This document shows, in pieces, positions 22,374-34,920 of a stretch of DNA of 64,000 nucleotides. Made by a program: the position numbers and the translations under genes. This stretch comes from Calonectria ilicicola. Taxonomy: Eukaryota > Ascomycota > Sordariomycetes > Hypocreales > Nectriaceae. Location: the NCBI GenBank assembly GCA_020809705.1, contig CP085830.1:3472001-3536000 (forward strand). Reading direction: 5' to 3'. A model generated the notes under the pieces. That model had not been told where the DNA came from. It saw only the letters and a program-made list of their open reading frames with translations, and did not search any database. Position 1 is the stretch's first letter. Each line of letters opens with the position of its first letter.

Positions 22374-24673
22374 ATGGCTTCAAACCAGGGATTGTGCTTG
22401 GGCTACGACGGAAAACACCCTTTCGCCCATGTAAACATTACCGACCGGGCCTCTGTCCAAGAGCTACTCCGCACGCTGCTCGACCCCCTCGAACCTTTCT
22501 TTTCTCCCGAAAAAGCACGAGTTAAATGCCCAGGCGCTACGGCTGTGCGCTTCGATCAAACCGCTTCTGAGATTGAGGGACTATGTCGACCACTTTGGGG
22601 CGTTGCTGCATTGCTCGCGGGCGGGGGCGAATATCGCGGCAAGGAATGGTGGATTCAAGGAATTAGGTCGGGCACCGACCCAGAGAGCCCAGAATATTGG
22701 GGGTTCCCTCGCGATAACGACCAAAGAATGGTCGAAATGTGTCCGCTGGGTACTGCACACTCCCCCTGCGAGAAAAGATGGTGGAATTGACTTGTCCAGG
22801 ATTTTCCCTCGCTGTGGTGCCCGAAATTTGGGACAGCCTCTCTGAGAAGGAGAGAGGCAATGTCGAAGCATGGCTTGGAAACTCAATTAATGAGAAGAAG
22901 TCCGATAGCATTATCCAACGTGAAATCGACAATGGCTAACCATGATACACAGCATGCCAAACACCAACTGGCTGTGGTTCCGTGTGTTTGCGAACCTAGG
23001 GCTCAAGAAGAACGGCGGTAAATTCTCAGAAGAAAGACTAGAGAGCGATATCAAGCATCTTGACACCTTCTACCGTGGAGATGGCTGGTCAAATGATGGC
23101 CCCGAAGGCATTCACCGTGAGTTTGTGGCGCAAGTCTTGTGCTGCGTGTGCTAATTGAGCTAGAAATGGACTATTACTCGTCCAGTTTCGCCATTCATTT
23201 CCTTCAACTTCTATACGCCAAACTGGCAGCCGACGAAGATCCGGAACGAGCGCAGGAGTTTAAGAAGCGAGCCCAATTGACAGCATTAGACTTGGCCCAC
23301 TACTTTGACGACGAGGGCAAAGCAATTCCATATGGACGCAGTGTTATTTATCGTTTTGCCATGGTCTCGTTCTGGGGAGCCTTGGCGTACGCTAACGTTG
23401 AGCTGCCGGAGCCTCTAACTTGGGGTATGGTAAAAGGTATTGTGCTGCGTAACCTTCGATGGTGGCAGACCCAGGGCGACATCTGGACTTCAAGCGGGAC
23501 GCTATCAATTGGCTATGCGTACCCACAGATGTATGTAAGTATATGAGATATGCTCCGGGCCATGTTGACACTTACTAATTGTCCATAGTTGGCGGAGAAT
23601 TATAACAGCCCAGGGAGTCCTGTAAGATATCCATTTCTGGACTCGAGGAGAACCATCTAACATGTCGCAAGTATTGGGCATGCTTGGCATTCATTTGCTT
23701 AGCGGTCCCAGAAGACCACCCGTTTTGGACGTCCAAGGAAGAGCCCACCAGTTCCATCTTGCCCAAGGTCAAAGCTCTCAAGCACCCAAAGCATATCATC
23801 AGGTGAGTATTTTGCACGCACCAAGATACGAATGCTGACAGCAGCAGCTACCTCGGAGGCCACAACATGCTGCTCTCCTCGGGGCAGGGCTGTGGATACC
23901 CAATGAAGGGAACTCATGCCAAGTATGGAGGTTTTGCGTACAGTAGCGCATTCGGATACTCTGTGCCCCCTGGTCTATTCTCGCTTGAACAATATGCCTT
24001 GGCTTCCCAGCTGGGTCTCTCGGACGATGGTGGCGAATACTGGAAGACAAGACGACTCTCAGAATACGCCGAGATCGAGGAGCGTGATGGTAAGCCAGTT
24101 CTTGTGTCGGTTTGGCGGCCATTCCCAGATGTCAAGATCAAGACCACCTTGGTACCTCCAGAGGAGGATACGCCTAACTGGCATCTCCGAGTGCACCAGA
24201 TCGAAAGCGGCCGCGAAGTCATGACTGCCGACGGTTCATTTGCCATCAGGAATGTCAACACAACCAATGGGCGGTACCTCGACTTATATGACGAGGAGAA
24301 GCACGAGGGGACGTCGCCCAAGATCATCGGCAACTACGACCTCAAAACAGCAGCTGGCTGGGACGCTGGCAAATCTGGCGCTTTTGCAGTGTCAAAGGGC
24401 GCAGTAGGCATCAAGGCACTCGAGCCCATGGATGAGCGTCAGGCCATGCTCGTGAATGCAGACCCTAACTCGAACATCATGGAGAGCCGAAGCACCATCC
24501 CAACGCTCCAACACACCATCAAAGCTGGCCAATCAGTGAGTTACGTCTCGGCCATTTATGCCAAGCCATCGGCGGCCGGTGTGGACAAGTCGAGTTACCT
24601 GGATGGATGGCAGAAGCCACCGGTGCTTCCAGCGTGGCTGACGAGGGAGCTTGACGGTGCGCCAAGCCAGTGA
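22374..24673 (+). CDS. DUF2264 domain protein (predicted glycosidase-like)
   Basis: Predicted 666-aa soluble protein with seven exons: 22374-22749, 22800-22899, 22953-23116, 23164-23534, 23589-23621, 23672-23802, 23848-24673. The exons sum to a whole number of codons. Family blocks: [54 protein letters not shown] across the first splice, [36 protein letters not shown] and [22 protein letters not shown]2264 proteins are predicted alpha/alpha toroids related to glycoside hydrolases or lyases acting on uronates or oligosaccharides; the reaction is not established. No clear signal peptide, so it is probably intracellular. It sits upstream of a sugar transporter in the same orientation. The donor at 22900 (GTCCGA) is weak but is the only one keeping frame. 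Confidence 0.88.
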
Positions 24674-26086
24674 TATAACAATCCCCCCAACGGTAGACCC
24701 TCGCAATTGGGGCGAGGAGTATTTCGCATAGCACAATAGATATGGATGGGATAGGCGGATTATTCCGACCCTCGTCATCTTCCATCAATCGAATCATTGT
24801 TTCACTCGCTTCCTGCTGCCATCTCACCACCCGCCGCTGAGCTTCCCCGCCCTGCCGCATCCCAGCTTGCACATCAAAAGGTGGGCACATCAAAGATCCC
24901 TGCAGCGATTCGTCTCGGCTGTTTGGATAAAGTCGCCTCACGTACATAGACGAAACATAGCCATAAAAAAAACCTTAAGAGAGCTCCGACTTGTGGCCCT
25001 ACCAAGCGTGACCGTTACATCCCGGCACGGGAATTCAAATATCCACGTATCACAGCGCCTCGCGATGCATCCAACGACACCGCCCTCCAAGGCAGACGGG
25101 TTCGATTCCAGCCCTTCTCCAACGCCCCAGCCGAGTAAACTTCTTCTGTGGAGATCCTCCGCATCCCCGCGCCGGTAGTGATGTCTCCACAGCGCTAGCT
25201 TGTCGCTGCCATCAAACATCGACCCCAGGCATGTGAGGAGGAGGAATCAACCCCCAAACACCACGGTTTGCCATTTCATCACATCTTGCCGCACGAGGAC
25301 GCGCAAGTCGTTGGGGGCAGCCATGTACCATCTACCTCACCACGGGTGAATGATGATTCGTGGAGCTTCTTCGTCCGCCCGGCGCTGCGGCTGTGAATGG
25401 ACGATGCAGCATGTATAAACGAACGCATCTGCGTCTTGGCTGGACGCTGAAGTGACAATATGACCTCGGGTCATCCATTTTGAGAAGCATCAGCCCAGTA
25501 AGACTGGCACGACAAAGCACCCAGCCCCAAAAAATGCAGGCCATGTCGATCTAGCCCTCAGGAAGATGCTACCACGCTACATCGTAAGCTCCAATGTGAC
25601 TGTGACTTTTGATGAGACTGCCCCAAGCCCTCCCCGGTCCAGCATAGGCACGGACGGGAGCGGATATCTTACACCAATTAAGCCGTAGTTCGGGAGCATG
25701 GCCATGTAACCTTAGATTTAAAGCGAGCTGGGCTAGGACGAAAAGTGTCGCCGAGTTGCAGCACCAGCTTGTCTCAGGACCCCGTCGATCATTTATTATC
25801 TTATGAGCTCCCACCCCCTCTCATGTAATTGTGCCGCGAGATCCAAAAAAGCACGACACCTTAATCTGCCCTCCCCCGCGATTGAGTTAGAAGAAAAAAG
25901 ATATCTTTTTTATCTCTCTCCACAAACACATCTCTTATCTCTTGCAGGTTGACTCCACACATCATATCTGAGATTCCCACAGTCGCAGAAATCCGGGGAA
26001 GCAAGTGAGAACTCTAATAAACTCTGGGGAAATCCACATCTGTGTAATTGGAAATCTCCGCGAGAGGGAGAGCCAAGCCAGCCAGA
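24674..26086. other. 1.4 kb intergenic region before the transporter
   Basis: Holds the DUF2264 terminator region and the transporter promoter. Short ORFs lack features. A GGGTTCGATTCCAGCCC string near 25098 resembles a tRNA T-loop, but no matching A box or stems are present. Confidence 0.45.
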
Positions 26087-28287
26087 ATGGGCATGTTCGA
26101 CGCGCTCCGTCGCATCGTGCGCAACGATGCGATGCGCGATGATCCCCGCGAGATCTACAATTGGCGCGTGATGGCGCTCGTGTGCGCCTCGTGCTTTGGC
26201 GGCATGCTTTTCGGCTGGGACACCGGTGCCATTGGTGGCGTCTTGGCCATGGAAGCAACCCAGGCTCGTTTCGGATATTCGCACCTCTCCAAGGGCGCAA
26301 AGACGACGCAGGACCAGAACATTGTGTCCACCCTCCAGGCCGGTTGTTTCCTTGCCTGCTTCTTCACTTCGTGGCTTACCGAAAAGTACGGTCGGCGACT
26401 GTGTCTTATTGGAACGGGACTCCTGACCACTCTTGGCGTCGTCTTTCAGGCGGCGTCGGCGGCGCAGGGAACCCTGGCCGTCATGTACATTGGACGCTTT
26501 ATTGCTGGATTGGGTGTTGGTGCGGCCTCGACATTGACGCCTCTGTATGTATCTGAGTGTGCGCCTCGAGCCATCCGTGGAGGCCTAACTGGTGGGTGGT
26601 GACATCTTCCGACATTTCTATCATGATGTATTGACAAGTGGAAGCATTCTACCAACTATTCATCGTAACTGGGGTTATGCTTTCTTTCTGGTAAGCATCA
26701 AACCAGCCGTCACCCCACAGGCAACGCCCCATTGTCTAACATACCAGCCAGGATTAACTATGGGTGTCTTCTTCACGTTAAAGCCCCTGCAGTCTACATT
26801 ATTCCCCTATCCTTCCAGGCTCTCCCAGCTGTGTGAGTTAAAAAAGGGCAATTTGTCGAATGCAAATAATAACCTTTTTTTTTCTTCAGATGCTTGGTAT
26901 TCGGAATGATGCTTGCTCCTGAGAGGTTAGAGAATAAGCCACACGATCGACCAAGAGACATCCCCGCTAATATAAAACAGCCCACGATGGTGTGCCAGAA
27001 AAGACGACTGGGAACGCGCAACCAATGTTTTGGTGAAACTTCGAATGTGGGGAATAATTATCAAATATAAGCAAAGTATACGCGGCTAATGTCTCTCAAA
27101 TTTAGGCTTCCTGAGGACTCCGAGTATGTTCAAAACGAAATCCAGGAGATGGCCACTCAACTCGAGGCGGAGAGACGGCTGACTGGCGATGCCACCGCCA
27201 TGGCCCTCTTCAAGGAGATGGTGCATATCCCCGGAAACCGAAAGCGGGCCATTATCTCAGTGGTTTTGATGATTTGCCAGCAGATGACTGGCACAAATGC
27301 AGTTGTAAGTCTGAAACACGGAACGAAAACCCAACTCGGTGCTGATATGGGTGTCGACCTAGAATTACTACGCCCCTCAAATTTTCAAGAACCTTGGCAT
27401 GGATGGCACGAAATCGTCGTTGTTTGCCACTGGTGTTTACGGCATCGTCAAGGTGACGGGATGCGCCATCTTTCTGGTCTTTGCGGCGGACTCCCTCGGT
27501 CGACGGCGGAGCCTGCTATGGACCAGTGCGGCCCAAGGTATCGCAATGTACATCATCGGCATTTACGGCAGAGTCGAGCCTCCAACTCAAGGTGATCCAG
27601 TAAGTATCCCTGTATTCTCGTCCGCGGTGAAGGACCCACGCCACAGAAGCGGTGCTAATCCGGCGAAATCAGATCTCCCCCTTTGGTTATGTGGCTATTA
27701 CTTGCATTTATCTCTGGGCAGCGTGAGTTATCGTGGCAACAATTCAGTACGTAATAGTAATGTTAGCTAATGATGACAATAGCTTCTTCCAGTTTGGTTG
27801 GGGTCCATGTTGCTGGATTTTGGTGAGCGAAATCCCAACCGCACGGCTCAGAGCTATGAACGTGGCAATTGGAGCCGCCACCCAGTGGCTATTCAACTTT
27901 GTCATTGCGCGAAGTAAGTATCAGAGGCATAAATGCAAACAAATTGTTGAATATGCTAACAAGGAAAAAGCTGTGCTCACGATGCAGCAAACCATGGGTC
28001 AAGCTGGCTATGTAAGTACCCCCTCACCCCCTACTTCTCAATCTGGGATCAATATTGCCCCGGATGCTGACAATTCGCTTTTACAGGGCATGTTCTTCAT
28101 GTTTGGAAGCTTCTGCTTTGTCAATGGCATATTTGTGTGGTTCTTTGTACCAGAAACCAAGGGTCTCAGCCTGGAGAAGATGGACGAGCTGTTCGGTGTG
28201 ACGGACATGGTCAAGCAGTTGGACCACGAGCCCGAGTTGGCCCGAACCAGCAGCATCCGCGAAGAGTCGGCAGGCAAGAAGAACTAG
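26087..28287 (+). CDS. MFS sugar/quinate-type transporter
   Basis: Predicted 532-aa 12-helix proton symporter of the sugar porter family. Eleven exons: 26087-26591, 26639-26690, 26752-26832, 26890-26925, 26981-27046, 27106-27304, 27363-27599, 27673-27722, 27783-27913, 27971-28011, 28087-28287. Signature motifs are [14 protein letters not shown] in helix 1, EKYGRR after helix 2, [19 protein letters not shown] before the central loop, [13 protein letters not shown] in helix 7, DSLGRRR after helix 8, and [15 protein letters not shown] at the end. This pattern fits quinate/hexose permeases of the QutD type. Neighbouring DUF2264 suggests uptake of the sugar that protein handles; that is inference. 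The high intron number is normal for this subfamily. Confidence 0.92.
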
Positions 28288-29757
28288 GCAAAGTGCTCTT
28301 TTTTTTCGGGCATCAAATATGATATAGCAATATAGCGGTCCATGAGGCCACTCGGGGAAGTTATACCGAACCACTGATAAGCAAAGCACGGAAGGGTTGT
28401 TCCTTGCTCTGCGGGAATTTGAGTTTTTGTCAAGCGAGTTGCATATGACGGGTTAAAAGTCGATCCGGTGACGATTCGATGGCGAATTCCAGGTGGGGAT
28501 CGTAGCATGTCCGCCGAGGCCCTATCTGTCGGTGTGTAAGAACTTGGAAGTGTCTAGACCCATGTTGGCGCTGCTAGTGCTGTTAGTCCTGTTGTGTAAC
28601 TGCAGTTTCAATTCTGAAGCCACAAGTTACCAGAGCCAGTTTGATGGTGATTGGCGGGATGCGGATGGTCGGTCAGTTGATCTGGTTGCTCTGGGTCACG
28701 ACTGGGGGGAGAGTGCTCCTTGAGTATGCATCCCAGGGGTCCCTAAGAGAGCATCGTGACGAGATTGGGACTGGCGGCGGATCTGTAAACAAGGAAATGG
28801 AATGGGCCATTGCACAACCGTGGGTGTGGGTGGGTATATCGGAAAAAATGCCTGATACGAGCAGGCCAAGAAATGAGTGCATAGCGTAGGCATGAAATAT
28901 GCAGCCCGAGACGGGACACAAAAGAGAGTCGAACGAATTTAATTCCTGGCGGACCCGATCCGTGCGAGGGAGCCCACACGGTACAGATGGTGGTGATGCG
29001 ATGTGCAGTGCGCGATTGGAGCGTGGGTATAAGATGGAAAAGCTGAAATCTTGTGCCGTCTAGGGCAGGCCAGCCTGTCACAACCTCGGCGCCGCTGTCA
29101 AGGGTCACTGGCCCGCTGGCCCACACTGAGCGAGGACCCATCCGCTGCAGATTATGGGGGTCGACGCTGAGTGGCCAATGCAGACGTTCCGTGGCTCTCT
29201 GAACAAACTGCCGAATCGCGCTAGAGCCCTTGCGGTCTAGCGGCGCTAGGCAAGACCCAGCGTGGCACGCGCTAGTCGGACCCTGAAGACTGGTAAGAGT
29301 TCAGGGCTGCCCTCCACAATGCGCTCCCCGCCAGGATAATTCTCCTCAGCGGACTCTGTATGGCCCCGTCCGGCAGCGGTGGGGAGGCCGAAAGACCAGG
29401 TGCTGCTAGTGGGACGTTTGAAGCAGGCTTGGATCGGCGATGATGACGGTACTCCGCAAATATGGGAAAGAAAAGAAACCCCATTGCGTATCCCATCGAC
29501 TCGGCTCACTTGGACTGGACCAGGGCTGGCTTGGCTCGGGCACCTAGCCCGTGGTGTTGGAAAGCCAACTAAACTCGTTCCGTATCCATGTGATGATGCG
29601 TAGCGAGGGTCTGTTACGCCGCTCTCTCGCTTTTCCGCCCAATCCTGCCCCGTCCCGCCCTGGGGCAGCCCAGGGAGCCGTACGACCTCATCCATACATC
29701 TGATACATCTGATACAAGCCATACATTGGACCGACGTGAATCGAGCCAGCCTTGGCC

Positions 29758-29783
29758 CTACGGGACTACGGGACTACGGGACT
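29758..29783. repeat. Short tandem repeat, 8-bp unit x3
   Basis: The unit CTACGGGA occurs three times in a row, then a diverged copy. A nearby CATCTGATACATCTGATACA duplicate lies at about 29697-29716. Confidence 0.8.
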
Positions 29784-30338
29784 AACGGGAGTTGCCGACT
29801 CAGGACGTCGCCGAGCATGTCCAACCTGCAGGCCAACATTGGTCATCACCACATAATAACACCCGTCCATCATTGAGTGTGCAGCTGGGGTAATGCATCA
29901 GGGTTGCGCTGCGTTTCAGTCGTCACATGGCGCGCCACACAGCACCGCATCGTGTAAACTGCCTGCTATTCTGGCAGCTGGATGGAACGCAGCACACATG
30001 GTTCTCCACCAGATCTTTTCTGCTTTATTTTATTTCGCCGTCATAAATCATTATTCCCGCCCGCTTCGCTTGTGACGGCTTACACCGGACGCAGCTGCCC
30101 ACACCGGCCGGCCAGCATCCCGGTCGTCCATCCAGCCTTTCCATGCTGCAGCGTCGCACTCTCCTCGCGTCCCGATTCGGCATTGGACTTCCCCGACCCT
30201 CTCTTTTTCTCTCATTCTGTCTCTACGAAGTACGATCCCGTATTTCGCGACCTGCTACTACCTCCCTGACAAGGTTGCTCTTCAACTCTTGCTTTCGGCC
30301 ACGCCCTTTTCCGTAGAGCATCACCATTGTAACAGGAA

Positions 30339-30425
30339 GACAACCCTCTCTTCTCTTTCTCTTCTTCTTTCTTTCTTGCTCTCTCTCGCTCTCGCTCTCT
30401 CTCTTTCTTTCTCCTTCTCTCATCC
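30339..30425 (+). repeat. Pyrimidine-rich (CT)n tract
   Basis: About 85 nearly uninterrupted C/T bases on the plus strand, made of CTTT and CTCT runs. Such tracts are common in fungal promoters and 5' leaders near transcription starts; it lies 2.2 kb before the next recognised start codon. Confidence 0.8.
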
Positions 30426-32598
30426 AGGTCCTCCACGATCCATTCAGCTGACTGATTAATACATCGTGGCACTAGGCCTGGAACCAACACGCACTCCCTC
30501 TCCTCCCATCCACATCCACAAATCGACCCTGACCCTGTCCGTTTGGCACACCCGGCCCACCATCTGGTCCCCCCCCTCAGCCCCGTTTTTCGTTCCCTGT
30601 CAAACGCTTTCTCTCACTTTGCCTCCCACAAAGACACAATGCAGAATCCCTTATCGGGTGTCTCCCGCCGTTGATCCCCAACAAGGATGGGTTTCGAAAA
30701 AAGAAACCAACATCAGATCAAATGTCCCTGTTTTTTTTAGCCTTTCGGGCCTCACCTGAAGGGCCGCCAGCTTCCACCCCAGACGATGGGTTTCCTTGAT
30801 GCCGCCATAGAAGGTGTTGGTCTCATGGACGGGCAGAGTCGTGACATGCCACAGCTCACTTGCCGGCTATATAACAATTAATTAACTCGTTGCCGCATTG
30901 TACCAATGCTGTCTAATTCGCGTGGCATGACATGGATCCAAGCCCTTGCAACCATGCAAGTGGTCAACGACAGATGATGGCACACGCACGGGAACGGAAC
31001 CAAGTCCCTCTTTCAGCCCTTGTGAGCCCAGTGTACTCTCTAGTCCCCTGTCTGCTTTTTGTTGTTTCCTCTCCTCTCACTCCATCCCTCCCTCATCTTC
31101 CCTTGAACCTTGGACCGCCGTCTTACCCTTGTACTCTCGTCCGGGCGTGTGAGCCATCGAGAGGGCGCGCACCCATCCCCATCGGAAGTTAGCTACTACT
31201 ACCTACTTGCCTGCCCAGTTGTAGCCTCCTCCCATTAGCATAGCTTGCTTGGGAGGGCGTGGTGGCCAAGCGGGCGGGGGGAGGAGGCACGTCCTATTTA
31301 TTCGACAATTAAAAAGCCCGCCCCAGTACGTGCTTTAAAGTCGAGCCACCGACTGTTCTTCTCGCCCTTCAGCTCTTCAGTCCCTGACTTTCTGTCAATC
31401 CTGAATGTCTTGCGTCCCCGATCCCCCGATATCGAGCCCAGATCTCCCGTTTACCATTTGCTACCACACCACCCGCCGCCAACACCGGCATCACAGCCTC
31501 GCAAATAACCACCAACCAACCAAACCAAACCAAACCGGGACGCCACCACGGGTATGTTGCTCTTTTCCGGCATCAACGCGCGTCGTCGTGTATGCTGTCT
31601 GACCATCCAGTTCGTATCATTCAGCCAGCAAATTCTGCCGTCGTCAAACCAGCCACATCTGGCCCTCCTTGATTGACGACCTACCAACCACATCGATCGA
31701 TACATACATCGCCATCATCATCCTCAGCCTCGATTTGCCAATAGCCACTCGGCCCAATCTACCGATCCAGACTCTTGCATATTTCGGAGAATTTCATCTT
31801 GCATAGGCGTTCTTGACACGCAGGCCGACTTACAGCCTCAGCTACCTAGCCACGGTATGCGATCACCCTCCTTCCAGACTCAGCCAAGTTAGGGACCGCC
31901 ATTACCTAGGTGCGCTCGCTTGCCAGCACCCCAGCAGAGCTTCTAGGCTTGTATTGCTGCAGGGTTCGCTGCTTAATTTGCGCCGTACTTAAGTTTTTGC
32001 CCTTGCATCGCGGCGCAATTCAGTTTGATATTGTGGCAGTCCCGTTGGATCGCAAATGCCACCGGCGAATCGCGGCGCCCACGAAGCGGTCGCTGGAACC
32101 CCGCGTCACCACCATGGCCACGCAGTCCCTGGCCCCTCCTTCCGTAGGTTCCCCTCTGCCCCCTCTACCCCCTCTACCCCTCCTCGCAAACTCCCCTAGC
32201 TTCCCTAGCTTCTCCCCAAGCTTTCCCATCCCAGTCACTAAGGCAGCCACCTGGCACACTGAGTTGCGCTTCTAAATTGGGCTGCTCCCCTACCTTCCCC
32301 AGATGTTGGATTCCAGCGTGTCAAATGATGTAATTTCAATTGGAACACCTCCACCGCTCCGACGCCCCTCCACCGTCTCCCTCAAGTCACCTTCCCTGCC
32401 GATCACTCCATCTCTCTTACCTCATCAACCTCTAAAATTCGCCGAGCGTCACATCCTTCAAAAATCAAATCGCTCTTCAATCCAAGCCGCCTGTAATTGC
32501 GTTGCAAACGGGCTCGAAAGAGGAGGAACTCACAAGATCACCACCCAAAAGGGGAAAAAACAGAAAACTGCACAGATACATCATGTTCTGTCCGCACA

Positions 32599-33838
32599 AT
32601 GGCTGACAGTTCTCAATCCACAGCCACCCACAACTCCCCGCGCACCTGGCTTCTCACCTCGGCGCTTTCTCCCCTCGCCGTCCGCCTCATTCGCCAGCTG
32701 CTAGCGCACGGGGACTACGTTGTCGCATGCTTGCCCGCTCACGAGATCGACCACCCAGACCGCAGCGCCGAGTTTCGCGAAATCATCAGCGAATGCAAAA
32801 GCAACCGCAAAGACCGGGAAGGATGGAAGGATCGCATACGCGGTATCCGCTGCGATAGCACAAACATGGGCACCTGCGGTGCCGCCGTCGCAGAAGCAAT
32901 TCAAACATTTGGAGGAATTGATATATTGCTGTGCTGCAAATCGGAAGGTACGTCGTTGTTGTCCCACATCCCCGCTCTCGGAAATCCCTGAAGCGCGAGG
33001 CGCTGACCTCGTATCAACCGCGCAAACAGCCGTGATCGGCATGGTCGAGGAACTCTCTACGACACCCTTCACCCAAAACCTTGTTCGCGACCAATTCGAG
33101 AGCATTTTCTTCTCCCAGGTCAACTTCATCAAGGCAGCCCTGCCTCAGCTCCGGACCCAGCGGACTGGCCACATCATTGTCGTCACCAGCACTGGCGGGC
33201 ACATTGGTACCCCGGGCATGTCCATGTATACCGCCGCTACCTGGGCGCTGGAGGGCTTCTGTGATTCTCTTGCTTATGAAATTGCGCCTTTCAACATCAA
33301 GGTCACAATTGTTCAGCCAAACAAGGAAATTCAGTCATTAACAAACCGGCTTATCTTTGCTCCTCAGATGCCAGTCTATGAGCAGAGCTTCGAAACTGTG
33401 CCTAGTGTCCGCGAGATGCTAACAAATGTTCTGAATCATAACCCTGACACTGCTCTTCCTCCTCCACCAACGCCCGAGTCCACTGGTACAACCCCGTTAA
33501 CGCCGGCCAGCGCCACTCTCGAGCCAGAGGTTGTTCCAGGTGAAATCTTTGATAGGTACCCCAAGTTGCCTCCTGGGGCGGCGGATAAATTAGTGTTGGA
33601 AACCGTTCATGCTCTGATGTCAATCGGCGGCCATGAAAACCCTCCAGCACGACATATTGTGGGTCACGAAGGAGCCATTGCCGTCAAGGAGAAGCTCAAA
33701 ACAGTAACGGAAGAACTGGAGGACTTTGTGGAGGCAAGTCTGTCGGTTGACATCTTTGAAAGCGAGCTGCAGGCCGAAGCCCGCGATAACCGAGCGCCTG
33801 AAGAGAGCCCAATGGGTCCGCCCTCTTCAACTGGTTAA
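32599..33838 (+). CDS. Atypical short-chain dehydrogenase/reductase-like protein
   Basis: Predicted 385-aa protein, two exons (32599-32947 and 33030-33838; intron 32948-33029, 82 bp). The Rossmann-like layout is clear: WLLTSALSPLAVRLIRQLLA, FGGIDILLCC, HIIVVTSTGGHIGTPGMSMY and FCDSLAYEIAPFNIKVTIVQ. However, the usual TGxxxGxG cofactor motif is replaced by TSALSPLA. The catalytic YxxxK reads Tyr183-T-A-A-Thr187, so the Lys is missing. About 150 residues beyond the SDR core carry a Pro/Thr-rich linker (PPPPTPESTGTTPLTP) and an acidic tail. I infer a non-enzymatic or altered SDR fold. The start ATG sits in good context (CACAATGGC). Confidence 0.82.
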
Positions 33839-34920
33839 TCAAGTCGTGCCCTATCGATCGGCGTGATCTCTGCTATTCACACGATGAATTAACTGTGTAT
33901 GATGAACGAGATAAGGACCAAGTGTGTTTCAAGCGAAGCCTTGTGACGTGGAGCGATGAGATTATTGGATACTGTATCATGATTGGATTTATTCACGTTT
34001 TTGTTTGATTAACCTAGGGTCTGGCGCATCAATTTCACAAGACTTGTGGTTTCTTACGATAGAAGGAGTTGGTTGTCATCTACACAAAGGAGCGGTCTGC
34101 TGGGCCATTTTTTTTTCTTTTCTTTTTCCACCCTGAGATACCAAAACCAAACCGTTATGACTTGCCCGTTTCAGTGTCATAAATTAATTGATGAGAGCAA
34201 ACATCGGGAACCAAGTTCGACTATACTAAAGCAACCCGCTATACTACCATCCCAGCGCCTCCAAGTACAGGGTAGTGAGCAAAGAGGACATGTTTGTTCA
34301 TCGAAGTCCAGTCTAGTCAATTAGCGAGATGTTAGCGAGGTCACTATGCCCCTCATTTCAACCCCTTTCTACCACATTCATTCAAGGGGCGAGGTGTGAA
34401 CCTGGGCTCGGGTTCGGTTCTTTCTAGAACAAAACTCTCCATGTGATAGGAATTGAGCTGGAATGTAAAGTAAAACAAAGCCGGTTTCTGTTCGAATTCC
34501 ATTAAACCCAACTCTTGCAATTTAAGTCGCGTGAGCCCCTGTGCCGCAGCCCCTATAACTGCCCCTCGCTGGCAAAAACCGGTTCGGCTCGCAAAAAGGT
34601 GGCTCCGGCGCAGGCCGTCCCCACTGCCAACTGCACTGTCCACCAGCCTCGAATTATGTATTCGCTGGCAAGGTACCTCCAAGACTGGAGCTCCTAACTC
34701 TATGCGACAGGTGTACTGTCGACCTTCACAACCCGCAGCACTACGAAGCGGCAAGCCCGACAACGATCCCTTTGCGAATTGCACGCCCGGTGAGAATGCG
34801 ACTATAAGCCGCTGCGGAATCTTGACTCCCGATTACTGCGCTCAATCCCGTCGAACCCCCCAAGGCGGGCTCTGAATACACCGACGTCGCGGACCATGTT
34901 GAGCATCGCCGGATGCTAGA
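33839..34920. other. 1.1 kb spacer between SDR-like gene and trs120
   Basis: SDR gene 3' flank and trs120 promoter. ORFs at 34353-34875 on both strands are shadows of each other without family features. Confidence 0.45.

Larger units (their letters stand above)
28288..32598. other. 4.3 kb gene-poor region upstream of the SDR-like gene
   Basis: No ORF has recognisable features. Contents seen: an 8-bp tandem repeat near 29758, a pyrimidine-rich tract near 30340-30425, C/T-rich and CCAAC-rich stretches from 30460 to 32600, and several short ATG-started ORFs. The composition from about 30000 on resembles a long fungal promoter plus 5' leader for the gene at 32599. An unrecognised upstream exon or noncoding RNA cannot be excluded. 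Confidence 0.45.

Noticed and set aside
25085..25110. tRNA T-loop-like string GGGTTCGATTCCAGCCC
   Set aside because: No A box, anticodon stem or acceptor stem can be placed upstream at the right spacing.
31256..31300. A-box-like string GTGGCCAAGCGGG, as in Leu/Ser tRNAs
   Set aside because: No matching B box or stems follow; it is part of a G-rich stretch.
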